Source of the DNA: Deinococcus arboris
Lineage (GTDB): Bacteria; Deinococcota; Deinococci; Deinococcales; Deinococcaceae
Assembly: GCF_009755355.1 (NCBI RefSeq)
Contig: NZ_WQLB01000021.1
Span: 1-64,000, forward strand
Reading direction: 5' to 3'
Length of the DNA: 64,000 bases
Every line of letters begins with the position of its first letter. The first letter of the stretch is position 1. Of the stretch, positions 30,239 to 38,546 are shown piece after piece. The notes under the pieces are model-generated. The model was not told the origin of the DNA, searched no databases, and saw only the letters and a program-made list of their open reading frames with translations. The position numbers and the translations under genes are program-made.

Positions 30239-31127
30239 GACCTCCTGCGAAAGTCATGGGAGAGTTGCTGAGGAGTGATTACAGAGGGCAGCAATGAGGT
30301 GTGCACGCAAAGCAAAGCGCCGTCTTCGATGGCGATAGATCTCTTTGAGCACGCGGAAGATTTTCAGCTGCCGGATCACATGCTCGACCCGCAAGCGAGT
30401 GGAGGTCAGCACGCGGTTTTCATGCCGTTCGGCTGCACTCAGCGGCCTGTTCTTCGAGGCTTTGTGCGGTGTGATGGAATGGCCGTGCTCAGCCCAGATG
30501 CCCTGGTAGCCCGCATCGCCAATCAGCGCGGTCTCGCGGTGGAGACGAACCTTGGAGTGCCGGTAGAGGCTCAGGTCATGCATGGACCCGAAGGCGGTGG
30601 CAACACACATGATCATGTGTGTTGCCACGTTGATCACCACCTGGGTCTTCAGGGTGTGGCGTTTTTTCTTGCCGCTATACCAGGGTCGCTGCTTTTTTTG
30701 GGACGCTCACAAGGCGTTTCGGCCGCGTCAACCGCGATGATCTGGAAGACGTTCTCTTCTGCTCGGAGTGTCTTTTTCCCTGGGAGCCGAAACTGCGCAC
30801 TGGCGATCAGGGCGGCTTCGACCCGTTCCACCGTGCGCTGCACGGTGGTTTCATGGATGCTCCAATCGTCGCCCAAGTGCGCAAAGGTCCGGTACTCTCG
30901 CCAAAACTCCAAGGTGAGCAGCAGTTGTTCAGCAGGGCTGAGGGCAGCAGGTCGCCTCGATGTCTTCTTGCGCCTTTCCCGCTCGACCAGAACAGCTTCC
31001 ATCAGCACGAAGGTTTCCGGATAGATTCCCGTACGACGTTTGAATCGACTCCGACTCATCTTCAGGGTGCGCGCCAAACGCTCGCGACTCACTCACCCAG
31101 CATAGTCCGGCACTTTCGCAGGAGGTC
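30239..31127 (-). mobile_element. IS5-family insertion sequence, about 889 bp
   Basis: Terminal inverted repeats GACCTCCTGCGAAAGT at 30239-30254 and its complement at 31112-31127. The flanking TA on both sides (30237-30238 and 31128-31129) is the target duplication typical of the IS427-like group. One transposase gene needs a -1 frameshift at an A7 run. The ends are intact, so the element may be mobile. Confidence 0.88.
30254..31092 (-). CDS. IS5-family transposase (two ORFs joined by -1 frameshift)
   Basis: The upstream frame (31092 to 30649) starts with SRERLARTLKMSRSRF and carries the first DDE Asp in FQIIAVDAAETPCERPKK. It then runs into an A7 run (TTTTTTT at 30693-30699 on the + strand), after which zero frame ends soon. 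Shifting by -1 there gives KKQRPWYSGKKKRHTLKTQ and continues into the second frame (stop at 30254) with ALIGDAGYQGIW (second Asp) and TSTRLRVEHVIRQLKIF (Glu). The fused length is about 279 residues, normal for IS5 transposases. A heptamer of the A AAA AAG type supports programmed slippage. Confidence 0.82.
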
Positions 31128-31137
31128 TAGTGTTATA

Positions 31138-32173
31138 TTGATAGCGGCGTAAGTATGGGCTGATAGGCTGGCGGCGTGGCCGAATGGCATCCTTCCAAGT
31201 ACTCCCGTGCCCAGCTGGAAGAACGCCGGCTGGCTGCGACGCCGTGGCTTCAAAAGGGCCAGCATTCACAGCAGGAGATTGCCCAGCACTTCGGGGTTTC
31301 GGTGCACACCGTCAGTAATTGGAAGAAACGCCTGAAACGCATAGGGAGTCTTCAGGCCACGGTGACGACCGGACGGCCTTCTCGACTCACGGCCACCCAG
31401 CTCGAGCGCCTTCGCACCCTCCTGCGGGAGGGTGCCTTGCAGCACGGCTTCCCCGACGAGACGTGGAGCACTAGGCGAGTCACGGACCTGATCGGGCGGC
31501 ACTTTAAGGTGTGGTACCACCACGACCATGTCCGGAAAATCCTTCGCCAGTTGGGCTTCACGCCTCAGATGCCAGATGGACGGGCGGCTGAGCGCAATGA
31601 ACTCCGGATCGCGTCCTGGCGGGAACAGGTGGCGCCGGAGTTGGGAAAAAAGGTCACTGAGGGCGCGACGCTCGTCTACCTGGATGAGGTCGGCTTCTCC
31701 TTGAAAGGTGTGTGGAGACGGACGTGGTCGACCAGGGGCGTCACGCCCCTGGTCACGCTCCCGGCCAACTGGGAGAAACTCTCGACCATTGGGGCGATCA
31801 CCTCGGACGGGAGATTCTTCCAGCACACGAAATCAGGGGCGATCCGGAGTGGGGAGGTCAACAGGTTCTTCCAGCATCTGCTGCGCCATGTCCAGGGGGA
31901 GATCGTGGTGGTGCTGGACAACGCGAGTATTCACCGCTCCAAAGTCACCCAGGCGTTCGTGGATCTCCACGAACGCCTGTCACTGGTGTTTTTGCCGCCC
32001 TATGCCCCGGAGTTGAACCCAATCGAGCTGGTGTGGGCGTATGTCAAACGGCATGTACCTTCTGTGCCCGCTCGGTGGCCGTGCTGAAGGCGAAGCTCGT
32101 GGTTGCCTGGCAGCGGGTCCGATACATTGACCTGCCTCGCCAACTGATGAATTCCAACTTATGCCGGTATCAA
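31138..32173 (+). mobile_element. IS630-family insertion sequence, about 1.04 kb
   Basis: Left end ATATTGATAGCGGCGTAAGT (31135-31154) is the complement of the right end at 32157-32176 with two mismatches. If the element runs TTGATA to TATCAA, both sides carry the TA expected of IS630-family targets. It abuts the IS5-type element with only a few base pairs between them. Confidence 0.82.
31176..32087 (+). CDS. IS630-family transposase, C-terminus frameshifted
   Basis: A 303-residue DDE transposase. An HTH domain comes first (SQQEIAQHFGVSVHTVSNWKK), followed by the winged second helix region, and the catalytic triad lies in VYLDEVGFSLKG, VVLDNASIHRSK and LPPYAPELNPIELVWAYVK. After KRH the frame ends in VPSVPARWPC and a stop. 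A different frame downstream reads FCARSVAVLKAKLVVAWQRV and ends near the terminal repeat, so a small indel near 32055 has probably removed the normal C-terminus. GTG at 31176 has TAGGCT at 31164-31169, 6 nt upstream. Whether the truncated form is active is unknown. Confidence 0.8.
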   Translation: MAEWHPSKYSRAQLEERRLAATPWLQKGQHSQQEIAQHFGVSVHTVSNWKKRLKRIGSLQATVTTGRPSRLTATQLERLRTLLREGALQHGFPDETWSTRRVTDLIGRHFKVWYHHDHVRKILRQLGFTPQMPDGRAAERNELRIASWREQVAPELGKKVTEGATLVYLDEVGFSLKGVWRRTWSTRGVTPLVTLPANWEKLSTIGAITSDGRFFQHTKSGAIRSGEVNRFFQHLLRHVQGEIVVVLDNASIHRSKVTQAFVDLHERLSLVFLPPYAPELNPIELVWAYVKRHVPSVPARWPC

Positions 32174-32493
32174 TATCTGGCTCGGAAACACATTGCCCTA
32201 GCTCTTTCAGTTCACTCGGGCAACTACGGTTTAATGCGGATGTCGTCTACTTCGTCTATAAATTGGCACAGTGCCTCTCTTGCACACGCCAAGCCAGTTA
32301 GCTCCTTATCCTTCCGTTGGATTGAATCGTTTTTGTAAACGATGGGGTCGGAGTTCATACTAAGCTGATCAAACTGGCAGGACAAGAAAACAGACTTGAC
32401 TCTTTACAGAGTCATGTCACCACGACACCATTATCTTTTGACATTGCATTGTGGAAGCGCCCAGAGTGCAAGGAGATGCCGACCTCCTTACGC
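32174..32493. other. Intergenic region with a repeat fragment
   Basis: No gene is seen. Positions 32315-32360 (GGATTGAATCGTTTTTGTAA and onward to GGAGTTCATAC) match the inner hairpin and right end of the dispersed repeat at 5535-5670. Only this 3' part is present; the left end is missing, so the copy is truncated. Confidence 0.6.
32315..32360 (+). repeat. Truncated right end of the dispersed repeat (copy E)
   Basis: It keeps the inner stem (ATCGTTTTTGTAAACGAT) and a degraded outer end (GGAGTTCATAC against GGAGTCCGTAT). The left half is not found between here and the IS630 element. Confidence 0.55.
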
Positions 32494-34056
32494 CTAGTAT
32501 GTTCCCCTCCCTCTAAATACGCTACGCAGGGTAGACCACACAATAAGCAAATCAGTCAGCAAATCCACATGCCTCAGATAGGTGACGTCTCGCTTGACCT
32601 TCTCTTCGTCGGCTAAGTCGTCGCGTCCAGTGACTTGAGCAAGCCCAGTGATACCTGGAGGCAACTGATCGACCCCGTGCGCTGCCCGTCCACTGAGGAC
32701 TGGAATTTGGGTCAATAGTGCAGGCCGCGGGCCAACAAAGCTCATCTCGCCGCGCACCACGTTCAGGAGTTGAGGCAACTCGTCAAGACTGGTGCGGCGC
32801 AAAAACGCGCCAAAGGGCGTTACCAGGCTTAGCCCCTGACGCCGCATGTCTTCTGTTGACAGCTCCGGCGCACCGGCCCGCATAGTCCGGAACTTGAAAA
32901 TCGTATACGGCCGGTGTCCACGTCCAGCCCGAGTTTGCAAAAACAACACCGGCCCCGGGCTGGTTACCCGGATACCTAGAGCAATCAGCAGCAGCACGGG
33001 CAGCAACCACAGCAGCAGTACACCGGCCAGGAGCGGCTCAGTAACGCGGCGACCCTTGAGATACACCCGTTGCCGTATGGTTAATCGCCAGGGCTGGGCA
33101 GTGGGCTGCGGCGTCACCAGAGCTCTTACTGTGGCGCTAAGGCCTTCTTGTGCAGTAAAAGGGGGTTGCCATCCTAGACGGCGCAGGCGAGCAGAGTCCA
33201 CTTGTAAAGAATCGGTCAGCCGCTGCACCATGGCCTGACGTCCCAGCAGCTGACCAGCAAGCTTTAGGGCGCTGACAGAAAGAGGCCACAGCCGCGCAGA
33301 GCGACCCAGCGACTGAGCCAATCCCCGAACTACATCGGGGGTTGAGAGATCCTGTCCGTCTGTGACGAAAAACACCTGCCCGCTAGTACTTGATGTACCC
33401 AGCATAAATGCAATGGCGTCTGCAAGGTTACCTACATACACCATACTCCTAGCGTTCTGAACGGCAGCTAGCGGTAGAGGAACTCCACGGGCAACGGCCC
33501 ACGCCAACTGTAAGAAGTTGGCCTTGACGCCCGGTCCATAAACCAGAGGGGGCCGTAAGATACTGACAGACAAGCCAGTCTGGGCACCCAGGATGAGCAG
33601 TTGCTGCTCTGCCTCCCATTTGGACTGACCATAAGAGTCGGTGGGCACCGGAAGGTCATCCTCTGTTAGTGGTCTCACACTGGCCTCACCGTTGACCTTA
33701 ACAGAGCTAAGATAGACAAAGCGGTGGACTCCTGCAGGGGCAGCGGCGCGTGCCAGTGCCACAGGAGCTGCCGTATTCAGGGCACGGTACGCTGACAACG
33801 GGTCAGAGAGTTCATCGTTCATGACATGAACCCGGGCGGCCAGATACACCACGTGGCTCACGCCGTGAAGTAGGGGAAGCCAGTCTATCGCGCCGTTCAA
33901 ATCTGCCAGTGGCTGGTGGACGACACCGGCTGGAAGATGGTGCCCAGTGCGGGACGCCGCTATGACCTGGTACCCCCGGTCCAACAACACCTGGCAGAGT
34001 GTTCGGCCGACGAAGCCGCTGGCGCCGACAACCAGCACCGTTTCAGGTTGGGACAT
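32494..34056 (-). CDS. Fusion of NAD-dependent sugar epimerase/reductase (SDR) and phosphoglycosyl transferase
   Basis: A 520-residue protein. Residues 1-300 are an extended SDR: VLVVGASGFVGRTLCQVLLD, YLSSVKVNG and DSYGQSKWEAEQ with the YxxxK pair. Residues 325-520 are a monotopic phosphoglycosyl transferase of the WcaJ/PglC type: a membrane segment (LLLWLLPVLLLIALGIRV), SPGPVLFLQTRAGRGHRPYTI, FKFRTM, RTSLDELPQLLNVVRGEMSF, VGPRP and LPPGITGLAQVTGRDD. It would place the first sugar phosphate on undecaprenyl phosphate. WbpV/WreQ-like 4-reductases usually act just before such transferases, so the SDR half may make the donor, possibly UDP-D-QuiNAc. ATG at 34056 follows the epimerase stop by 5 nt. 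Confidence 0.82.
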   Translation of the reverse strand: MSQPETVLVVGASGFVGRTLCQVLLDRGYQVIAASRTGHHLPAGVVHQPLADLNGAIDWLPLLHGVSHVVYLAARVHVMNDELSDPLSAYRALNTAAPVALARAAAPAGVHRFVYLSSVKVNGEASVRPLTEDDLPVPTDSYGQSKWEAEQQLLILGAQTGLSVSILRPPLVYGPGVKANFLQLAWAVARGVPLPLAAVQNARSMVYVGNLADAIAFMLGTSSTSGQVFFVTDGQDLSTPDVVRGLAQSLGRSARLWPLSVSALKLAGQLLGRQAMVQRLTDSLQVDSARLRRLGWQPPFTAQEGLSATVRALVTPQPTAQPWRLTIRQRVYLKGRRVTEPLLAGVLLLWLLPVLLLIALGIRVTSPGPVLFLQTRAGRGHRPYTIFKFRTMRAGAPELSTEDMRRQGLSLVTPFGAFLRRTSLDELPQLLNVVRGEMSFVGPRPALLTQIPVLSGRAAHGVDQLPPGITGLAQVTGRDDLADEEKVKRDVTYLRHVDLLTDLLIVWSTLRSVFRGRGTY

Positions 34057-34061
34057 GTCCT

Positions 34062-35192
34062 TTACGCCTTGTGCCACACGTACCGGTTAACATAGTCTGT
34101 ATAACTCAAAATCAGGCGCAGCACTTTGTCCGAGACGTTGGGCATACTGTAATCCGCCACCAGCCGCAGGTGCCGGGCGTCATCCCGCCCCTGACTGTCA
34201 AGCACAGCGACCGCCTGCACCACTCGCTCAGGGTTCAGGCCAGTCATTATCACTGCAGTTTCTTCCATGCCTTCAGGCCGCTCGTGCGTGTCACGCAGCG
34301 TCAACGCTGGGAAGTTCAGAATAGAAGCTTCCTCACTGATAGTGCCGCTGTCAGACAACACAGCCCGCGCGTGCATTTGAAGATGAACGTAGCCGAAAAA
34401 CCCCAGTGGTTTCATGATTTCCACTCTGGGGTCAAAGGTGAGACCCGCCGCCGCAATTCGCTTCTGAGTACGAGGATGTGCTGAGAAGATAATCCGCTGT
34501 TCGTACTGCTGTGCTAGGGCATTAAGAGTGGCAGCCAGCGCAGCCAGACGCTCGGGCGCGTCTACATTCTCTTCTCTGTGAGCACTCACCACGAAATACT
34601 CACTGCGCTTGAGGCCCAACTCAGTCAGAATGGCCGAGGCATCAATTTGATTGCGGTAGTACGAAAGCACTTCAAACATCGGACTTCCTGTCTTTATGAC
34701 CCGGGCCGGGTCAAAGTTTTCCCTCAAAAGATTCTCGCGCGCAATATCACTATAAGGCAGATTAATATCGCTTGTGTGATCAACAATCTTGCGGTTGGTT
34801 TCTTCAGGGACACGCTGGTCATAACACCGGTTGCCCGCCTCCATATGAAAGATAGGAATCTTGCGCCGCTTGGCAGGGATAGCTGCCAAACAGCTATTTG
34901 TATCTCCAAGCAGCAACAACGCCTCTGGCTGATATTCTTCCAAGAATGGATCAACCTTGATAAGCACCTGGCCTATCGTTTCTGCGGCGCTGCTCCCAGC
35001 AGCATTCAGAAAGGCGTCTGGTCGACGAACACCCAGTTCATGGAAGAAAATCTCATTCAGCTCGTAGTCAAAATTCTGACCGGTATGAATAAGCACATGA
35101 TCGGTGTGCTTATCTAATACAGCGATAACGCGGGAAAGTCGGATGATCTCTGGACGAGTGCCCACAACAGTCATCACCTTCATGCGTTTCAC
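34062..35192 (-). CDS. wecB: UDP-GlcNAc 2-epimerase, non-hydrolysing (CapG/FnlC/WbvD type)
   Basis: A 376-residue epimerase that inverts C2 of a UDP-N-acetylhexosamine. It has VVGTRPEIIRLSRVI, LIHTGQNFDYE, LLGDTNSCLAAIPAKR, FHMEAGNRCYDQRVPEETNR, SAHREENVD and SDSGTISEEASILNFP. The NRCYDQRVPEE stretch and overall length resemble the CapG/FnlC/WbvD group, which works on 6-deoxy intermediates, more than WecB acting on UDP-GlcNAc. It overlaps the CapE-like gene by 4 bp, and the fused SDR-transferase follows directly. Confidence 0.88.
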   Translation of the reverse strand: MKRMKVMTVVGTRPEIIRLSRVIAVLDKHTDHVLIHTGQNFDYELNEIFFHELGVRRPDAFLNAAGSSAAETIGQVLIKVDPFLEEYQPEALLLLGDTNSCLAAIPAKRRKIPIFHMEAGNRCYDQRVPEETNRKIVDHTSDINLPYSDIARENLLRENFDPARVIKTGSPMFEVLSYYRNQIDASAILTELGLKRSEYFVVSAHREENVDAPERLAALAATLNALAQQYEQRIIFSAHPRTQKRIAAAGLTFDPRVEIMKPLGFFGYVHLQMHARAVLSDSGTISEEASILNFPALTLRDTHERPEGMEETAVIMTGLNPERVVQAVAVLDSQGRDDARHLRLVADYSMPNVSDKVLRLILSYTDYVNRYVWHKA

Positions 35193-36223
35193 TGGCGTCC
35201 CACCAAAGTCAGCTCGCGCTGTACATCAGGCAAAGACAATAGCAGTTGTTCTATCTGAGGTACTGTCAGACGCTCAGTATTGTGTGAAGTGTAGTCCTCC
35301 ACAGCTTGCTCGTCGGGTTGACCCTCGGTGAAGTATTTTGCGTAATTCAAATCCCGATCATCCATGAATACACGCAGATAGTCGCCCATATCTTCGGCCC
35401 GCATTAGCTCGCCGGCCGTAGTCAAGGTTTCAAAGAGTTTCTCGGCGTGGCGAGTGCCAATGACTTCAATCGGCACGTCAGATTTGAAAAGATTTTTCAG
35501 CGCCTGAGCAAGGTCCTGAACTGTGCTAGCTGGCGCTTTTCGCACAAAGATATCGCCCTGCCGAGCATTTTGAAAGGCAAATAAGACCAGGTCGATAGCG
35601 CTGCGCAATGACAGCAGAAACCGGGTCATCTGTGGGTCAGTGACAGTTAGTGGTTGACCCTGTTTCATCTGATTGATAAACAGCGGAATCACCGAGCCAC
35701 GTGAATACATGACGTTGCCATAGCGCACACAGCTAATCTTGGTCTCACCTTCATTCAACTGTCGAGCCGCTGCTTGCGCTACTTTTTCCATTAAACCTTT
35801 GGTCATACCCATCGCATTGACGGGCAGCACAGCCTTATCCGTACTCAAGCAAACCAAGGACTCAATCTGATGATTAATAGCAGATTCGACCACATTGTGT
35901 GAGCCGACCACATTCGTCATAAGCGCCTGCATAGGAAAGAATTCACAGGAGGGCACTTGCTTCAGAGCAGCAGCATGAAAAGCAAGATCAACTCCTCGTA
36001 TAGCCTGATCTACACTGTCACGCTCACGAACATCACCAATATAGAAACGGATACGTGCATCTTTCAGTTTTAAGCGCATCAGTTCTTGCTTTAATTCGTC
36101 ACGACTAAAAATGCGAATTTCCTTAACATCGGTTTCGCGGATTACGTCTAAAAATTCGTGACCGAAAGACCCTGTACCGCCTGTTATGAGGACGGTCTTA
36201 CCTTTAAAATCTTGAGCGTTCAT
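35189..36223 (-). CDS. fnlA: CapE/FnlA/WbvB-type UDP-GlcNAc 4,6-dehydratase/epimerase
   Basis: A 344-residue SDR that starts the L-series pathway from UDP-GlcNAc by 4,6-dehydration and 5- or 3,5-epimerisation. It has VLITGGTGSFGHEFL, HAAALKQVPSCEFFP, CLSTDKAVLPVNAMGMTKG (MxxxK in place of YxxxK) and CVRYGNVMYSRGSVIPLF, all close to CapE and FnlA. The product would be converted by the RmlD-like reductase (25711-26604) and the 2-epimerase. It lies 2 bp from the upstream glycosyltransferase gene and overlaps the epimerase gene by 4 bp. Confidence 0.9.
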   Translation of the reverse strand: MNAQDFKGKTVLITGGTGSFGHEFLDVIRETDVKEIRIFSRDELKQELMRLKLKDARIRFYIGDVRERDSVDQAIRGVDLAFHAAALKQVPSCEFFPMQALMTNVVGSHNVVESAINHQIESLVCLSTDKAVLPVNAMGMTKGLMEKVAQAAARQLNEGETKISCVRYGNVMYSRGSVIPLFINQMKQGQPLTVTDPQMTRFLLSLRSAIDLVLFAFQNARQGDIFVRKAPASTVQDLAQALKNLFKSDVPIEVIGTRHAEKLFETLTTAGELMRAEDMGDYLRVFMDDRDLNYAKYFTEGQPDEQAVEDYTSHNTERLTVPQIEQLLLSLPDVQRELTLVGRQ

Positions 36224-36225
36224 TT

Positions 36226-37371
36226 TTAACCTCTTCTGAATGGTTGAGAGAAAAGCTGAAGGTTCTGTTCACGAACCTCCTCCTGGCCTTCTACTGCACG
36301 TGCATAGGCAACACACCGTTCAGCCCTGACCTGCCGCTCATCAGCGGAACAGTGCAACAAAGCTTCAATGGCCTGGGCAAATCTCTTGGGCTGATTGAGG
36401 GGTATGACATAGCCTATGCCAGCTTCCTCTAAATCTTGCCAGGGTGTTTGATCACTGAGAATTACGGGCGTTCCTGCCGACAGTGCTTCAGGAATAACAT
36501 GGCCGTAATTTTCGCCTTGGGTGGGAAAAAGAAACGCGCTGTATTTAGCGAAAGTAGGGCGCACCTGGTCATATTCTAGAAGACCACAATATTTCACAGT
36601 TATATGCGGTGGCAAAGCGCTGATCTTCTGCCGACATAGTCTCCAATAGGCTTCATCCTCAATCGGACCATAAATGTCTAAGCTGACCTCTTGCTTGCAC
36701 ATCGCAAGACATTCCAAAGAATAATGTAAGTTCTTTTTCGGAGTGATGCGTGATATGTAAGCTAAGTCATATAAGTGATCCCCCACTACAAATTCGCCCA
36801 ACATAAAAGGGTCCGGTGCCACAAAAATATCCTTTACATTTCCAATAACATGCCTAATATCCTCTAATTCATGAGAAGTTGAAGCATGCCAATAAATATT
36901 ATCTAATATTTTCATCTTATTTAAGACTACTCTATATATATCTTTTTTCCACTTTTTTATAGAATACGCACCAAGAGAAAATTCACCTCGCGGTGCTAAA
37001 ATGAGCTGCATCTTTATAACACCTAAGCGACGTAATAGTAGAAATGAGAAGCTTAGAGGCGAGAAGAAAGAATTTAGATATACTGTTCGCGCCCCAGAGA
37101 TTTGGGCATATTGCATTAAGTCCCGCAGAGATAGTTCCGGCTCATCTAGGTATAGGACGTCAGCCTGCCCCACCCGCGTCACTTGCCCTGCTGGTAGATG
37201 TTGGTAGACCGTTCCATCAATATCTTTGCGGCGCGTTAAAATGAGGAAGCGTAATTGGTCTCCCAGCAAGGTCGTGAGGTTAGCAATAGTGGTGACTGGC
37301 CCACCAGCCTTATGGCCGGGCAAATAGTAATCTAGTACTATTAGAACGTCATAGTTCAGTGTTGTCTTCAA
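36226..37371 (-). CDS. Family 4 glycosyltransferase
   Basis: A 381-residue GT-B protein. The donor-domain motifs are visible: YISRITPKKNLHYSLECLA, LDIYGPIEDEAYWRLCRQ and LFPTQGENYGHVIPEALSAG (EX7E-type region). The N-terminal glycine-rich stretch DYYLPGHKAGGPVTTIANLT fits an acceptor domain. The acceptor and sugar cannot be predicted. Part of it (around 36850-37080) is conspicuously AT-rich. The start at 37371 overlaps the upstream glycosyltransferase by 4 bp. Confidence 0.82.
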   Translation of the reverse strand: MKTTLNYDVLIVLDYYLPGHKAGGPVTTIANLTTLLGDQLRFLILTRRKDIDGTVYQHLPAGQVTRVGQADVLYLDEPELSLRDLMQYAQISGARTVYLNSFFSPLSFSFLLLRRLGVIKMQLILAPRGEFSLGAYSIKKWKKDIYRVVLNKMKILDNIYWHASTSHELEDIRHVIGNVKDIFVAPDPFMLGEFVVGDHLYDLAYISRITPKKNLHYSLECLAMCKQEVSLDIYGPIEDEAYWRLCRQKISALPPHITVKYCGLLEYDQVRPTFAKYSAFLFPTQGENYGHVIPEALSAGTPVILSDQTPWQDLEEAGIGYVIPLNQPKRFAQAIEALLHCSADERQVRAERCVAYARAVEGQEEVREQNLQLFSQPFRRG

Positions 37372-38546
37372 AGGAAGCCTCTCAGGAAACCCAAAATACG
37401 TTGGCCTTGAAATGACCAGGCCTTCTGCTTGTGGACGAACGTTTGTGCGTTTTGTGCCCGTAAGCGGGCCTCTTGATTTGAGATCATCACCTGCTCAATG
37501 GATTTTGCCAATGCATCTGGAGATTCGTCAGGTATCAGATGCAGAAAGGGTAGATAGTCCTTTGGTAGGCTTCTAAAGTGCGTTGAGACAACAGGCAGGC
37601 CCAGAGCTAGATATTCGATGAGCTTGGATGGAAAAACATACCGGCTGTCAAGGCGTTTATCGCTGCGGTGATTCACTAATACGTCACTGCGTGCATAGAG
37701 TTGACGCAGTCCATCCATATCCAACAAACCGTGATACAAGATGCGACTATCGCGCGCGGCCGCAGTCTGCACAGCGGTCTGAAGTCGGCCTTGACCTGCC
37801 ACATGTAGGCGGACATTTGCAGGAAGCCAGGCCAAAGCGTCTATCATAACGTCCACACCATTGTAAGCTTCCAGAGCACCTGCAAAAACAATGTTGAATG
37901 TGTCATCACTGGCTACTACTTCCGGCGCATATTGCTGCTGCTGCCAGTTCAGTCCACCTTCTACCACCAGTGTGGGCCGGTCAGGCATCAATTCACGGCT
38001 AATGAGTTCCGTTCCTACCACAGCCCCAGCCAGCTTTGGTAACACGCGACCAGCCCACCAGTATTCCCCCCGCTGGAACAGGCCATTGGCAACAGTGGCC
38101 CCAGGAACATCGACATCGTAGACAACTGGAATGTAAGGAATTCGCAGAACTTTGGAAAGTACGATGAGGGGCGCCGCCACAAATGTGTTGACGTTATAAC
38201 TCATCAGAACCTGGGGCCGACTACGCCTGCTGAGAGCATAAGTGCCAGTCAGGATGCCCCCTGCCAGCGAGAGCTGTTTTGCGTAAGGCAGATTGACGAA
38301 GGAAATGAGGCGCTGCTGATGCCTTCCACCCAGCCAACTTCCCTGAATCCACAGTTGTTTCCCTCTAGGAAAAGCAGGAACAGGTTGAAAGCCAAGCACG
38401 GTCAATTCGGCTCCCTCATCTGCCATGCCGTCAAGCAAACCTTGTTGCGCCAGATTGCCTGCTCTTGAAAAAGCAGACGTACGGTACATGGCTGTGTCAG
38501 GTACGACACTGCCAACAAACAGAATTTTGATGGGGCGTTGCGTCAT
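37368..38546 (-). CDS. Family 4 glycosyltransferase
   Basis: A 392-residue GT-B protein. N-terminal domain: ILFVGSVVPDTAMYRTSAFS, GAELTVLGFQPVP. C-terminal domain: NIVFAGALEAYNGVDVMIDA, VRLHVAGQGRLQTAVQ and VFPSKLIEYLALGLPVVST. It probably extends the lipid-linked repeat unit at the inner membrane. An earlier in-frame codon at 38600 would overlap the polymerase gene by 58 bp; the ATG at 38546 overlaps it by 4 bp (ATGA) and is preferred. Confidence 0.82.
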   Translation of the reverse strand: MTQRPIKILFVGSVVPDTAMYRTSAFSRAGNLAQQGLLDGMADEGAELTVLGFQPVPAFPRGKQLWIQGSWLGGRHQQRLISFVNLPYAKQLSLAGGILTGTYALSRRSRPQVLMSYNVNTFVAAPLIVLSKVLRIPYIPVVYDVDVPGATVANGLFQRGEYWWAGRVLPKLAGAVVGTELISRELMPDRPTLVVEGGLNWQQQQYAPEVVASDDTFNIVFAGALEAYNGVDVMIDALAWLPANVRLHVAGQGRLQTAVQTAAARDSRILYHGLLDMDGLRQLYARSDVLVNHRSDKRLDSRYVFPSKLIEYLALGLPVVSTHFRSLPKDYLPFLHLIPDESPDALAKSIEQVMISNQEARLRAQNAQTFVHKQKAWSFQGQRILGFLRGFL

